From assembly GCA_964371615.1 (NCBI GenBank), contig CAYJMS010000006.1, positions 93,749-157,748 on the forward strand: 64,000 nt of DNA, written 5' to 3'. Below are positions 18,015-27,645 of this stretch, piece by piece; the first letter of the stretch is position 1, and every line of letters starts with the position of its first letter. The stretch is from SpSt-333 sp964371615. GTDB lineage: Bacteria > Bacteroidota > Ignavibacteria > UBA10030 > UBA8401. A program made the translations under genes and the position numbers. Under the pieces are notes generated by a model that saw only the letters and a program-made list of their open reading frames with translations, did no database searches and was not told the origin of the DNA.

Positions 18015-21000
18015 TTGAAAAAACGAATTTCGTTATCAATCGTCATCCTGGTGCTTTGTACTATGCCTCTCACCGCTCAAGTGACGGCATCCGGCAACAT
18101 CGAGTCGTATGTCGATGCGTATATCGGCACTCTGCCGGGAACTGCGATCGAGGACCAGAATAAGTATCAGACCCCAACAGCACTGCAATTGGCAACGTGG
18201 GGCAATACGATCCAAAAGATTGCGGAAGGGAAGTACGCCGACGCACACGACAGCGCAGGAACAATCGGCTATACGGTGGTTCAGTATACGCATACATCAT
18301 CCTCACCGAACATCGTCTATTATATTTTGGAAAAAACTGCCGAATCATCCAATTATTGGGGAATGTATGTCTATAATCCGGCGCCGAAAAGAGGGAAGTT
18401 GTTCATCCAATCGCCGCATCCAAAGTATGATACCAACACCGGCCAGCAGGGAATTTTGATTTTCCACAATGTCGGTGCGCGGGCGTTCTATGTGAGCGGA
18501 ACACATCGATGCAACAGCACGACCGAATCTACATGCGCCGGCACGTCGTCGGTGTGCGGGGGAACGAAATACGCGATCTCGGATCAGGCACACGTGGTCG
18601 ACGGCCCGCTGTTTCAGGCGACTGTGACGTTGAGTTCGGTGATAGACGATCTGATCGTAATCCAGAATCACGGCTTCGGAATGGATGAAGGAGATCCGTA
18701 CGTCATTATGGGAAACGGCAGAGCGACCGCACCGACCGGTACCGACTACCTGTCTTTGGTGAAAGATGCATTGTACGCCATCGATAACGTTTTGACATTT
18801 AAAATAGCGCACATCGACACTGACTGGACTGAATTAACAGGCACGACAAATACCGAGGGCCGATTCATTAACGGCAGCGGAAATCCGTGCAACACATCCC
18901 CATCATCGGCAAACGGAAGATTTCTGCATATTGAACAGGAACTGAATCGCCTGCGCAACAACAGTACCAACAGGAAAAAACTCTCCGATGCGATCGCTGC
19001 AACGTTCGACGAAGAAACACTTACACTGACGTCGCCGAACGGCGGCGAAGTTGTCACTTCCGGAACGACGCATAATATCACATGGTCATCGTCCGGATTG
19101 ATCAGCGCCGTGACAATTGAATATTCGACAAATGCAGGTTCGGACTGGCATTCGGTCACAGCAAATGCGCCGAACACCGGATCCTATGCCTGGACGGTTG
19201 CCGGCACAGGAACATGGAAAGCGAAAGTGCGTATCACGAATGCGGAGAACAATGCTGTGGGAGATACCGGCGCTTTGACATTTAAAATCCTGCATTCCTC
19301 TTATCCGACTACGGGGACGACCGCGTTTGTCGATCCCGCCGCCGCATTCGGTGCGCGAAAACTGAGCGGCGTGTACGACTTCCATCGCGGCGTTGATTTT
19401 GCCGGCACATACAACGTACCGATCCGCCCCGCACGTGCGGGAGTGATTGTCAGGAGAGAAGATTCGTCGGTTACCGCAGGTACAGGGTTGCAGAGATTCG
19501 GTACGTGGATGCTGGTGAAGATCGACTCTGCTGAAGGACAAGCACGGTTCAACGCCTATTTGCATTTGAACGGATTCCATTCGTTCAACGTCGGCGATAC
19601 GGTGTCGACAACGGATACAATCGCATACATGGGAAAATCCGGTTACCAGATCAACACCGTGCATCTCCATTTTGAATTGTATAAGGACCTATCGGGAACC
19701 TCCATCAATAAAGACAAAGCCAATAATCCGATGGAGACGTTGCCGTACGTCGATGCAAATTCATACACCGTTACATTCCAGTCCGGCAACGATTCGTCGG
19801 CAGTAGTGATTTCGATGCCCGAAACCGAGATCGATTTTGATGCCGTGACGATATACGGTTCGACGGCAACGCGAACGGTTGCGTACAACGCACGCACAAG
19901 CATCGATCCCGTTGATAACGACAATCCCCGCTACAATAACGTGTACATCGATCCCGATCCCTTCGTCAGCGATTCCTCAACACAGCGTTTGCATTTTTGG
20001 ACAAAAGACAGCGAAACGGGGACCATCGATTCGGCACGTATTACTGACATCAACGGATATTCCTTTACCGTGTCGCCGTCGTCCATCGGTGCGCGATATG
20101 CGGTTGCAACGGGAAACTGGAACGGAGCGATCTGGGCATCAACATCGGACGGAGCAGCGGGGTCGGCGTCCGTACCGATTTCGCTTAACAACGTCATCGT
20201 CAATGCCGGCGTTACTGTAACGGTCAATATGCCGTCAGCCGTATGCGGATCGATATCGTTCGGATCGACAACATCGAAACTTGATTTTGCCTCCGGAAGC
20301 GTCCTCAGTGTGCACGGAGATTTCACTCTTGCGGCGACGGCTCACAATGCATTTTCGTCATGGGCGGACGGCGCAAAGATTGCATTTAAAGGAAGCGCCG
20401 TGCAAAAAATCTCCGGTTTCGGCGATTTTAACGCCAACAACAGCTCGATGAAGGAAGTATCCGTCAACAAGAACGGCGGATATGTGACCACTCCCGGAGC
20501 CGCATCCGGCAACGGCATGTGCATCAACATCGTCGATACGCTGGATGTCGTTAACGGATCGTTCGTCCTGGGATCACGGGATGATATTCAAGGACGGAGT
20601 CTCACAAGCGTATCCGCTGCAACGCCGGTCATAGTCGTCCGAAGCGGCGGTGTATTTTCCATGGCCGGTTCCGCTTCCCACATTCGGAGCGGCAATGTAT
20701 CCGCATCAAGTACGCCGATCGGGAAATTGATCGTCCATGGATCTGCCTCCCTCGCCACGACAAGCAGCAACGGAGTGAATTTTTCCGGCATCGACGTTGA
20801 AAACGGCGGCACATTGATTTTGGAAAGTTTCAGCAACACACTACCCAATAATTTAAAGACCGGCACACTGTCAGTCTCTGCAAATGCCACCGTGACGAAC
20901 AACAGTACGGTGAATTTTTGGAATGCATCCGCAATCGTCGCACTCTCCGTGGGGGCGGTATACAGGGTTGGCGCGGCGACGACGGTATTTCCCCCGACGT

Positions 21001-22355
21001 TCAATAATAGCGGAACCGTGGTCTATGCAAGAACGGCGGGAGACGGTAGCCAGACGATCTCCGACATGAATTACAGCAGTCTCAGCATCGCATCGAGCGG
21101 CATAAAGTCATGGGACCTCTCATCATCGCGCACGATCTCCGATAAGCTCGAAATACTCGACGGTACCCTCATGCTCACATCATCCGGGCAAACGCTTTCC
21201 GTCCAGGGCATCTTGAAACTGACGAATGATACGGTCGTGACAGGATCAAATTTCCTGTCACTCGGTACGTCGACGAGCAATCGCGGTACGCTGCAGTATT
21301 CGTCGGGCATCATCATCGGCAGTTTTCGCCGATGGTTTACCACAGCACAAGCCGATTCTACGCTCTTTCCCGTCGGTGTGTCAGAAAAACAGCGCACTGC
21401 AGCACTCACTTTCACTTCTGCGCCGTCCGTCGGCGGAACGGTCACTGCATCGTATTCCGCGATATCGCCGGGTGCAAACGGATTGCCGTTAAATGACGGC
21501 GGTACATCGGTCGTCAATGTCAGCAACGAAGGTTATTGGACTCTCACCGCCGGCGATGGGTTGAGCGGCGGGACATACTCGCTGGATCTTTCTGCGCCCG
21601 GCCATCAGGGGATCACCGATTACTCGTCGCTGCGAATACTCAAACGATCGTTCGGAAATTCTTGGACGCTTGACGGAACGCACGCAGCCGGCGTCGGCTC
21701 GAATGAGAATCCGACGGCACGCCGGGCCGGAATGACGGGCTTCTCCGAATTCGCGATCGGCGCCGCATCGGATAATCCGTTGCCGGTCGAACTGGCATAC
21801 ATCGCGGGATACGCCGACATGTTCAATGTCAAAATCGAATGGAAAACCTCCGCCGAAGTATCGAATTATGGATTCGAGATCGAACGGGGTGCGGAATTGG
21901 AATTTCCATCGTCGTGGATTAGCCTCGGATTTGTTAAAGGGAACGGCACATCGAACAGTACGTCGCTCTATTCGTTTACCGACCGTGTTCCTCGCGGCGG
22001 AAGGTATGTCTATCGCATTAAACAGATCGACACCGGCGGGTCTTCAAAGTACAGCCAGCTCATTTCTGTAGAAGTCGGAGCAATGCCTCGTCAATTGATG
22101 CTGTTCCAGAATTATCCAAATCCATTTAATCCGACAACGACGATCGATTTCACGACTCCGGCGGACGGACGGGCAATAGTGCGTGTCTATAATATGCTCG
22201 GACAGCAGACGGCGGAACTGTTTAACGGCCAGGCTCGCGGGGGATACCTGTACCAGGTCCGCTTCGATGCGGCAACATTCCCGGCGGGCATGTATATCGT
22301 CCGATTGACATCGAACGAAACGTCCATGGTGCGGAAAATACTTTTAGTAAAGTAA
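18015..22355 (+). CDS. Large T9SS-exported protein with M23 peptidase domain and G8-like module
   Basis: 1446 aa, starting at TTG 18015 behind GAAGGG. Order: signal peptide (1-21); an N-terminal domain I do not recognise (about 30-340, containing QSPHPKYDTNTG and ARAFYVSGTHR); an Ig-like segment (about 345-425, LTSPNGGEVVTSGTTHNITW); an M23/LytM-type metallopeptidase domain (about 435-580, HRGVDFAG near 456 and HLHFEL near 549); the G8-like/beta-helix module shared with the proteins at 7041 and 15449 (about 695-1090); a fibronectin-like segment; and a type IX sorting domain (about 1360-1446). M23 enzymes cut peptide cross-links in cell walls. Both Zn-ligand motifs look complete, so it may be active outside the cell. 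The target could be peptidoglycan of other bacteria or another peptide polymer. Confidence 0.82.
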   Translation: MKKRISLSIVILVLCTMPLTAQVTASGNIESYVDAYIGTLPGTAIEDQNKYQTPTALQLATWGNTIQKIAEGKYADAHDSAGTIGYTVVQYTHTSSSPNIVYYILEKTAESSNYWGMYVYNPAPKRGKLFIQSPHPKYDTNTGQQGILIFHNVGARAFYVSGTHRCNSTTESTCAGTSSVCGGTKYAISDQAHVVDGPLFQATVTLSSVIDDLIVIQNHGFGMDEGDPYVIMGNGRATAPTGTDYLSLVKDALYAIDNVLTFKIAHIDTDWTELTGTTNTEGRFINGSGNPCNTSPSSANGRFLHIEQELNRLRNNSTNRKKLSDAIAATFDEETLTLTSPNGGEVVTSGTTHNITWSSSGLISAVTIEYSTNAGSDWHSVTANAPNTGSYAWTVAGTGTWKAKVRITNAENNAVGDTGALTFKILHSSYPTTGTTAFVDPAAAFGARKLSGVYDFHRGVDFAGTYNVPIRPARAGVIVRREDSSVTAGTGLQRFGTWMLVKIDSAEGQARFNAYLHLNGFHSFNVGDTVSTTDTIAYMGKSGYQINTVHLHFELYKDLSGTSINKDKANNPMETLPYVDANSYTVTFQSGNDSSAVVISMPETEIDFDAVTIYGSTATRTVAYNARTSIDPVDNDNPRYNNVYIDPDPFVSDSSTQRLHFWTKDSETGTIDSARITDINGYSFTVSPSSIGARYAVATGNWNGAIWASTSDGAAGSASVPISLNNVIVNAGVTVTVNMPSAVCGSISFGSTTSKLDFASGSVLSVHGDFTLAATAHNAFSSWADGAKIAFKGSAVQKISGFGDFNANNSSMKEVSVNKNGGYVTTPGAASGNGMCINIVDTLDVVNGSFVLGSRDDIQGRSLTSVSAATPVIVVRSGGVFSMAGSASHIRSGNVSASSTPIGKLIVHGSASLATTSSNGVNFSGIDVENGGTLILESFSNTLPNNLKTGTLSVSANATVTNNSTVNFWNASAIVALSVGAVYRVGAATTVFPPTFNNSGTVVYARTAGDGSQTISDMNYSSLSIASSGIKSWDLSSSRTISDKLEILDGTLMLTSSGQTLSVQGILKLTNDTVVTGSNFLSLGTSTSNRGTLQYSSGIIIGSFRRWFTTAQADSTLFPVGVSEKQRTAALTFTSAPSVGGTVTASYSAISPGANGLPLNDGGTSVVNVSNEGYWTLTAGDGLSGGTYSLDLSAPGHQGITDYSSLRILKRSFGNSWTLDGTHAAGVGSNENPTARRAGMTGFSEFAIGAASDNPLPVELAYIAGYADMFNVKIEWKTSAEVSNYGFEIERGAELEFPSSWISLGFVKGNGTSNSTSLYSFTDRVPRGGRYVYRIKQIDTGGSSKYSQLISVEVGAMPRQLMLFQNYPNPFNPTTTIDFTTPADGRAIVRVYNMLGQQTAELFNGQARGGYLYQVRFDAATFPAGMYIVRLTSNETSMVRKILLVK

Positions 22356-22396
22356 CGAAAGAGAAAAAAATAAAACGGTGACATTCGAAATTGTAT

Positions 22397-23662
22397 ATGT
22401 CTATTGAACTGATCATACTCATTGCCATGCTCGTCGCCTTTGTGGCGGGGGTGTTTGTATTCAAAATTCCCTCTGGCGCCGCACTGGCGCTGGCGGCGGT
22501 TGTCGGGGCGTTGGCCGGCGGATATGGAATACCTGTCCGGCATCTTGTCGAAGGGAGTTTCGGATTTATCGACCCGCTGCTGATCATTGCCACAGCGATG
22601 ATCTTCATGAAAGTGATCGAAGCGAACGGCGCTCTCGGCACGATCAGCTATGGTATGATAAAGAATCTGTACCGATACCCGACGCTGTTGATGATTCTCG
22701 TGGCGTTTTTCGTCATGTTTCCCGGCATGCTGACAGGACTCTCATCCGCTTCGATTCTTACCAGCGGCGCATTGGTGGCGCCGGCGCTCGTCGGCATGGG
22801 AATTCCTGCTGCCGCTGTCGGTGCGATGATCGCCATTTCGGCGGTCTTTGGCGAGATCGCACCGCCGATCAATATTCCCGTCATGATCATCGGCGGCGGT
22901 GTGGATATGCCGTATGTCGGATTTGAAGGGCCGCTGTTGCTGCTGACAGTGCCGCTTGCGATCGTGACCGCCGTGTATTACCGGATCCGGTATGTCCGGA
23001 AGATCGATATCGACGTGATACTTTCAAAACTGCCTCCGTCGGTGTATGGAAAGCACGGCATGCTGTTGTTCCTGCCGCTGATCGTAGTGATCGGATTAAT
23101 GACCGGAATGAGGATCGCACCGGATCTGATCCCGGATATCGGCATTCCGTTTATTTTTATCATCGGTGCGGCCATCGGAATGTTTACCGGCGAAAAAATC
23201 CAGCCGGTGACCGTAGCACGCAGAGCGATTATGGGAGCCCTTCCTGTACTGGCGATACTTGTCGGCGTCGGTATGTTCGTCCAGATCATGACGTTGACCG
23301 GGGTACGCGGTTTCATTGCCGTCAGTGCATTAAAAATCCCGACAGAGGTTCTCTATCTCGGCATTGCGCTGATTATGCCGGCAATGGGATCGGCGTATGC
23401 TGCGGCTTCTGTTATCGGTGTGCCGCTTGTTTTTCTGTTTCTCGGCAGGAATGAAATTGTCGTAACATCGGGACTGTCGATGCTCGCCGCCATCGGGGAT
23501 ATGATGCCGCCGCCGTCGCTGCTCTGCGTCTTTGCGGCGCAATTGCTTGGCATCAAGAATCATTTTCAAGTGCTCAAGGAAGCGATATTCCCGATCATCC
23601 TTTCGTTGCTGGCGGCGACGATGATGATCGTGTACGCGGACAAGATCAGCCAATTATTTTAG
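22397..23662 (+). CDS. DctM/TRAP-type large permease-like membrane protein
   Basis: About 421 aa from the ATG at 22397 (a TTG at 22391 is also possible). It is almost wholly hydrophobic with 10-12 predicted membrane spans and carries GAMIAISAVFGEIAPPINIPVMI, the substrate-pathway pattern of the TRAP transporter large (DctM) subunit. No DctQ small subunit and no DctP binding protein are adjacent; instead a 47-aa membrane peptide follows and the PGA genes come next. Transport of glutamate, gamma-glutamyl peptides or another carboxylate is inferred from context. The direction of transport (uptake is normal for TRAP systems) cannot be settled. Confidence 0.78.
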   Translation: MSIELIILIAMLVAFVAGVFVFKIPSGAALALAAVVGALAGGYGIPVRHLVEGSFGFIDPLLIIATAMIFMKVIEANGALGTISYGMIKNLYRYPTLLMILVAFFVMFPGMLTGLSSASILTSGALVAPALVGMGIPAAAVGAMIAISAVFGEIAPPINIPVMIIGGGVDMPYVGFEGPLLLLTVPLAIVTAVYYRIRYVRKIDIDVILSKLPPSVYGKHGMLLFLPLIVVIGLMTGMRIAPDLIPDIGIPFIFIIGAAIGMFTGEKIQPVTVARRAIMGALPVLAILVGVGMFVQIMTLTGVRGFIAVSALKIPTEVLYLGIALIMPAMGSAYAAASVIGVPLVFLFLGRNEIVVTSGLSMLAAIGDMMPPPSLLCVFAAQLLGIKNHFQVLKEAIFPIILSLLAATMMIVYADKISQLF

Positions 23663-23670
23663 GAGGCGCG

Positions 23671-23814
23671 ATGCTGTATATTTATCTGGGCATTTCCGCA
23701 CTGATCGCCGTGATCGTGCTGACCGAGATGTTCAAGGAAAAAAACTGGAAGACACAACTGGCGCTGTCGCTTGTGCTGATTCCGCTGATTCTCAGAATTT
23801 TCATGATAAAGTAA
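23671..23814 (+). CDS. 47-aa hydrophobic microprotein in the PGA locus
   Basis: An ATG at 23671 follows a strong AGGAGG (23661-23666) with 4-nt spacing. The product has two hydrophobic stretches, LYIYLGISALIAVIVLTEMF and LALSLVLIPLILRIFMI, separated by KEKNWKTQ, so it is probably a two-span membrane peptide. It lies 8 bp after the DctM-like gene and 4 bp before the deacylase gene. The tight spacing and strong ribosome-binding site argue that it is real. It might be an accessory subunit of the permease, replacing DctQ, but this is a guess. Confidence 0.7.
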   Translation: MLYIYLGISALIAVIVLTEMFKEKNWKTQLALSLVLIPLILRIFMIK

Positions 23815-23818
23815 TGCC

Positions 23819-24940
23819 ATGATTCAACGACACCATTATACCGCCGCCGGATTCCTTCTGATGGTCATTCTCTTGTCGGTCATCGCCGGGAACGACTTTC
23901 TGGCGATGTACGAACCGGATACGTTTCAACCGTCCGAAGGACTGACAAGAACAGGAAAGTTAAGCGACTATTTCGACGGCATCAAAGGGACATCCGGCGA
24001 TGTCGATGTCTATTTCTTTGAGAGCGGAAAACCCGGAGCGACTGCGTTGCTGTTGGGCGGAACACATCCCAATGAGTCATCCGGATTCATCACTGCAGCC
24101 GTGATGGTGGAAAACATCACTGTCTCCGCCGGACGGATGATTGTCGTACCGCAGGCATGCGGCAGCGGATTCACCAGCACCGATCCGCTGGAAGGATGTC
24201 CTCAGCATTTTACCATTACGACACAATCCGGCGAACGAACATTTCGGTACGGAGCGCGCGGTGGAAATCCGTTGGATGAATGGCCGGCTCCGCTCATCTA
24301 TCGTCATTTTCCGTCGGGACAGCAGCTTTCCAACAAGGAAAGCCGTAATTTGAACCGCGCATATCCCGGCAGAGCGGACGGATCGTTCACCGAGCAGGTC
24401 GGGCATGCGTTCATGCAACTGATCAAAAAAGAAAATGTCGATATCGGATTCGACCTGCACGAAGCGGCGCCGGAGATTCCGATCATCAACGCCATCGTGA
24501 CGCACGAGAAGGGGAAGGAGATCGCCGCGACGGCGGTGTTCACTCTCGAGATTGAAGACCTGCAATACTCGCTGGAGATCTCGCCGAAAAATTTCCGCGG
24601 ACTCAGTCACCGGGAATGGGGCGATTCGACTCATGCATTTCCGTTCCTGATGGAAACGAGCAATCCCATCCAGGGGCGATTACGCGGCGAAACATCAGAA
24701 CAATTGATTCTTGACGGCAACGACAAATTTTATCACGAAGCGGCGCAATTGGGAAATGTCCGTATTACGTACGATCTCGGCGGAGAACCGCTTTCCCGCA
24801 GAGTGGCACGTCATCTTCAGGGAATACGGAGACTGGTGGAAGCGTACAACGAGCAGTTTCCCGAAAATACCGTTATTATAGAAAATATGCCGGAGTACGA
24901 ATCGGTGGTCGCCGACGGGGTCGGAAAGTTTTTACGGTAA
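23819..24940 (+). CDS. M14/AstE-like zinc deacylase or carboxypeptidase
   Basis: 373 aa with an N-terminal signal or membrane anchor (AAGFLLMVILLSVIAGND). It shows the succinylglutamate desuccinylase/aspartoacylase (M14-type) zinc motif GGTHPNESSGF (H-x-x-E), the NLNRAYPGR substrate-binding segment and FDLHEA with the third His ligand. Members cleave N-acyl or terminal amide bonds, often next to an acidic amino acid. Placed in the PGA locus and exported, it could trim polyglutamate or remove an acyl cap, but the substrate is inferred only from neighbours. Its ATG at 23819 follows the microprotein stop after 4 bp. Confidence 0.75.
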   Translation: MIQRHHYTAAGFLLMVILLSVIAGNDFLAMYEPDTFQPSEGLTRTGKLSDYFDGIKGTSGDVDVYFFESGKPGATALLLGGTHPNESSGFITAAVMVENITVSAGRMIVVPQACGSGFTSTDPLEGCPQHFTITTQSGERTFRYGARGGNPLDEWPAPLIYRHFPSGQQLSNKESRNLNRAYPGRADGSFTEQVGHAFMQLIKKENVDIGFDLHEAAPEIPIINAIVTHEKGKEIAATAVFTLEIEDLQYSLEISPKNFRGLSHREWGDSTHAFPFLMETSNPIQGRLRGETSEQLILDGNDKFYHEAAQLGNVRITYDLGGEPLSRRVARHLQGIRRLVEAYNEQFPENTVIIENMPEYESVVADGVGKFLR

Positions 24941-24972
24941 TATACTAACATACTTAACCAGAGGAGAATCAC

Positions 24973-25527
24973 ATGAATACAGTGTGGAATATTTTTATCA
25001 TAGCGGCGATCGCGGTTGCGGCGGTTCAACCGGCTGCGGCGCAGACCGGAGTAAAATTCCAGCAACCGATACTGATCACGTCCGCCGGCCAGAGCGCCGA
25101 TGTGACGATGGCGGGCCAGCTCTGCAAGCGGTTGAAACTGGAATACACGGCGGACAATAAAGCGACTGCGAAGAGTCTCGACGGTGTAAAAACGCTGATC
25201 ATTGTTCCTGGATTCAGCTCCAAAGGACTCGGTGCGGCGGGAATCAGCCGGGAGCAGGAAATGTCCCGCGTCAAAGACCTGATCGAAGCGGCACGATCGA
25301 AGAAATTGAACATTCTCGTCCTTCATCTCGGCGGCAAACCGCGCCGCGGAGCGCAGTCCGACGATTTCAACAAGGTGGCGGCGGAGGCGGCGCTGCATAT
25401 GGTGGTGGTTCAGCAGGGGGATGAGGATCAATTCTTTTCGAATATCGCCAAAGAAAAAAAAATCGGCATCGATCTGGTGGAGAAAATCGCCGCGGCTATG
25501 AAGCCGCTTGAAATACTGTTCAAATGA
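24973..25527 (+). CDS. Exported DUF6305-like protein of the PGA locus
   Basis: 184 aa with a signal peptide (IFIIAAIAVAAVQPAAAQ) and a mature alpha/beta domain: FQQPILITSAGQSADVTMAG, then TLIIVPGFSSKGLGAAGIS and NILVLHLGGKPRRGAQS. From memory this resembles the DUF6305 family, which tends to lie beside poly-gamma-glutamate genes; I could not check. AGAGGAG precedes the ATG. The role is unknown; a periplasmic binding or assembly factor for the polymer is possible. Confidence 0.65.
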   Translation: MNTVWNIFIIAAIAVAAVQPAAAQTGVKFQQPILITSAGQSADVTMAGQLCKRLKLEYTADNKATAKSLDGVKTLIIVPGFSSKGLGAAGISREQEMSRVKDLIEAARSKKLNILVLHLGGKPRRGAQSDDFNKVAAEAALHMVVVQQGDEDQFFSNIAKEKKIGIDLVEKIAAAMKPLEILFK

Positions 25528-25616
25528 TCGGGGAATTCCATCATTCGATTCACAATAAACATTTATAAAGCAACCGGACCGGTTGCGGCTCGGTCTTGAA
25601 AATCAATGGAGTTACA

Positions 25617-27587
25617 ATGAAACGGCATATAGTCTCTCGTCTCGCTTTGCTGGTTGTACTTTCCTTTTCAATACTCTTCGCGCAGGAGCAGAGCATTGCC
25701 ATGCGCGGACAGGTTGCCACGAGCACCGAAGCGATGGTGGCGACAGCGCATCCGCTGGCTTCACAGGCGGCGCTGGAGATGTTGCGAAAAGGGGGAAATG
25801 CCGTCGATGCGGCAGTGGCAGCGGCATTCGCAATCGGTGTTGTCGAACCGGACGGATCCGGTATCGGGGGGGGAGGCGGAATGCTGATTTATCTCGCCAA
25901 GGAGAAAAAATCATTCTTCATCAATTATTATCAGCAAGCATCCGAAAACATCGAATCGGTGAGTTACAATTCGAAGACCGACAACCGGTCCGCCAAAGCG
26001 GTCACGGTGCCGGGAACGGTAGACGGCCTGGTGACGGCGTTGCAGCGGTACGGTACGCTTCCGCTTCCGACGGTGCTGGAACCGGCCATCCGCTATGCCG
26101 AAGAGGGTTTTCCCGTAGATGAAACGCTGGCGAAGATCTTTCTTGACAACAGCGATTTGCTGTCAAAATACGAATCGACGGCGAATATTTTCCTGAACGA
26201 TGGTTTTCCATTCGGAGAAGGAGATATTGTCAAACAAACCGATCTTGCACGAACGCTGCGCATCATCTCGGAACAGGGCCGGGCCGGATTCTATGAGGGA
26301 CCGGTCGCCGAAGCGATGGTGAAGGAAGTAACAGAGCACGGTGGAGCTCTGACAATGAACGACTTGAAAAACTATCGGTCGGAAATCGGTGAACCGGTCA
26401 GAGGATCGTACCGCGGTTTTCAGGTTCTCTCGGCCATACCGCCGCTCTCCGGTATTTCCATCGTGCAGGCGTTGCACATGCTCGAAAACGAGAATATGAA
26501 AAAACTCGGCCATTTTTCAGAATCCGCCGAAGCGCTGCATATTATGGCGGAAACCATGCGCCGCGTGTACGCGGATAGAATTGCACATATCGAAGATCCG
26601 AGATTCAGCAGCGTTCCCTCGATAGGGATGACATCAAAAGGTTTTGCCCGTGCACGGTACAACGATATTAACCGTGCAATCGCCGATCCGCCGGAATATC
26701 GCGCGACCAAGGCGGGAAATCCCTTCAACTTCAATACCGCAGCGGAAGAGACACAACCGCAGCAGAAACAGGCTGCTTCGGACGATACGAAAACGGACGT
26801 TATCGATGATCAGGATGATGAAGGAGTCTCCTCCTATCAAAAATACGGTGACGATCTGTTCGATTCATGGGGTTCGAAGAAGTCGAAAAAATCACCGGTG
26901 CAAAAAGAGACAAAACGTCCCGCTGCGGATGATACACCCGCCGGTCCGGACGACATTGTCGACGATCCGGAATTTCAGGTGATGGGATCGGAAATGTCTT
27001 CCGATGAGCTGATTGCCGAAGCAGCGGGTGAAGGCGGACACACGACTCATCTGTGTGTTGTGGACAAAGACGGGAATGCCGTTTCGCTGACACAGACGCT
27101 CGGTACATTTTTCGGATCCGGATTGACCGTGGAAGGCATCTTGCTGAACACCTCGATGTCGAACTTTGCAACCTCATCGGCGATGAATTCCATCCAACCG
27201 AACAAGCGTCCCCGCAGTTCCATTGCACCGACCATACTGCTCTCCGGCGACAAACCGTTTCTGGTCGTCGGCTCTCCGGGGGCGGGACGCATTATTGCAA
27301 CGGTCGTTCAGGTGATCAGCAACATCGTCGATTACAATATGGATGCCGGTGCTGCGAACACGGCGCCGCGGTTCTTCTGCCAGAAATTTGACGACTACCT
27401 GTACGTCGAATCCCGTATCCCTGAATCCGTACGCGATGCGATCGCACGGAAAGGACACCCGGTCAGTGTACGAGGCGACTACGATCTGTTCTTCGGCGGC
27501 GTGCAGTTGATTGTGGTCGATCCGGTCACCGGCATTATGAGCGGTTCTGCCGATCCGCGGCGCGGCGGTGCGGCAATGGGAGATTGA
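25617..27587 (+). CDS. ggt: Gamma-glutamyltranspeptidase with a long acidic insertion before the cleavage site
   Basis: The start is the ATG at 25617 behind GGAG, giving 656 aa and a clean signal peptide (RLALLVVLSFSILFAQ). The large-subunit region (VATAHPLASQAALEMLRKGGNAVDAAVAAAFA, split here only for reading) and GIGGGGGMLIYL are typical of GGT. The catalytic N-terminal Thr of the small subunit is Thr476 in GHTTHLCVVDKDGNAVSLT, and SPGAGRI is also present. Between about residues 375 and 460 lies a Lys/Asp/Gln-rich insertion (QPQQKQAASDD, DDQDDEGVSS, GSKKSKKSPVQK), about 80 residues longer than in usual GGTs and just before the autoprocessing site. Periplasmic GGTs hydrolyse or transfer gamma-glutamyl groups; CapD-type members cut and anchor PGA. 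Context favours a PGA role. Confidence 0.9.
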   Translation: MKRHIVSRLALLVVLSFSILFAQEQSIAMRGQVATSTEAMVATAHPLASQAALEMLRKGGNAVDAAVAAAFAIGVVEPDGSGIGGGGGMLIYLAKEKKSFFINYYQQASENIESVSYNSKTDNRSAKAVTVPGTVDGLVTALQRYGTLPLPTVLEPAIRYAEEGFPVDETLAKIFLDNSDLLSKYESTANIFLNDGFPFGEGDIVKQTDLARTLRIISEQGRAGFYEGPVAEAMVKEVTEHGGALTMNDLKNYRSEIGEPVRGSYRGFQVLSAIPPLSGISIVQALHMLENENMKKLGHFSESAEALHIMAETMRRVYADRIAHIEDPRFSSVPSIGMTSKGFARARYNDINRAIADPPEYRATKAGNPFNFNTAAEETQPQQKQAASDDTKTDVIDDQDDEGVSSYQKYGDDLFDSWGSKKSKKSPVQKETKRPAADDTPAGPDDIVDDPEFQVMGSEMSSDELIAEAAGEGGHTTHLCVVDKDGNAVSLTQTLGTFFGSGLTVEGILLNTSMSNFATSSAMNSIQPNKRPRSSIAPTILLSGDKPFLVVGSPGAGRIIATVVQVISNIVDYNMDAGAANTAPRFFCQKFDDYLYVESRIPESVRDAIARKGHPVSVRGDYDLFFGGVQLIVVDPVTGIMSGSADPRRGGAAMGD

Positions 27588-27645
27588 GTCTTTCTCGATT
27601 CTTTTGTATCGTAAAGAATAATCACTCATCGAAAGAACCGTTGTG

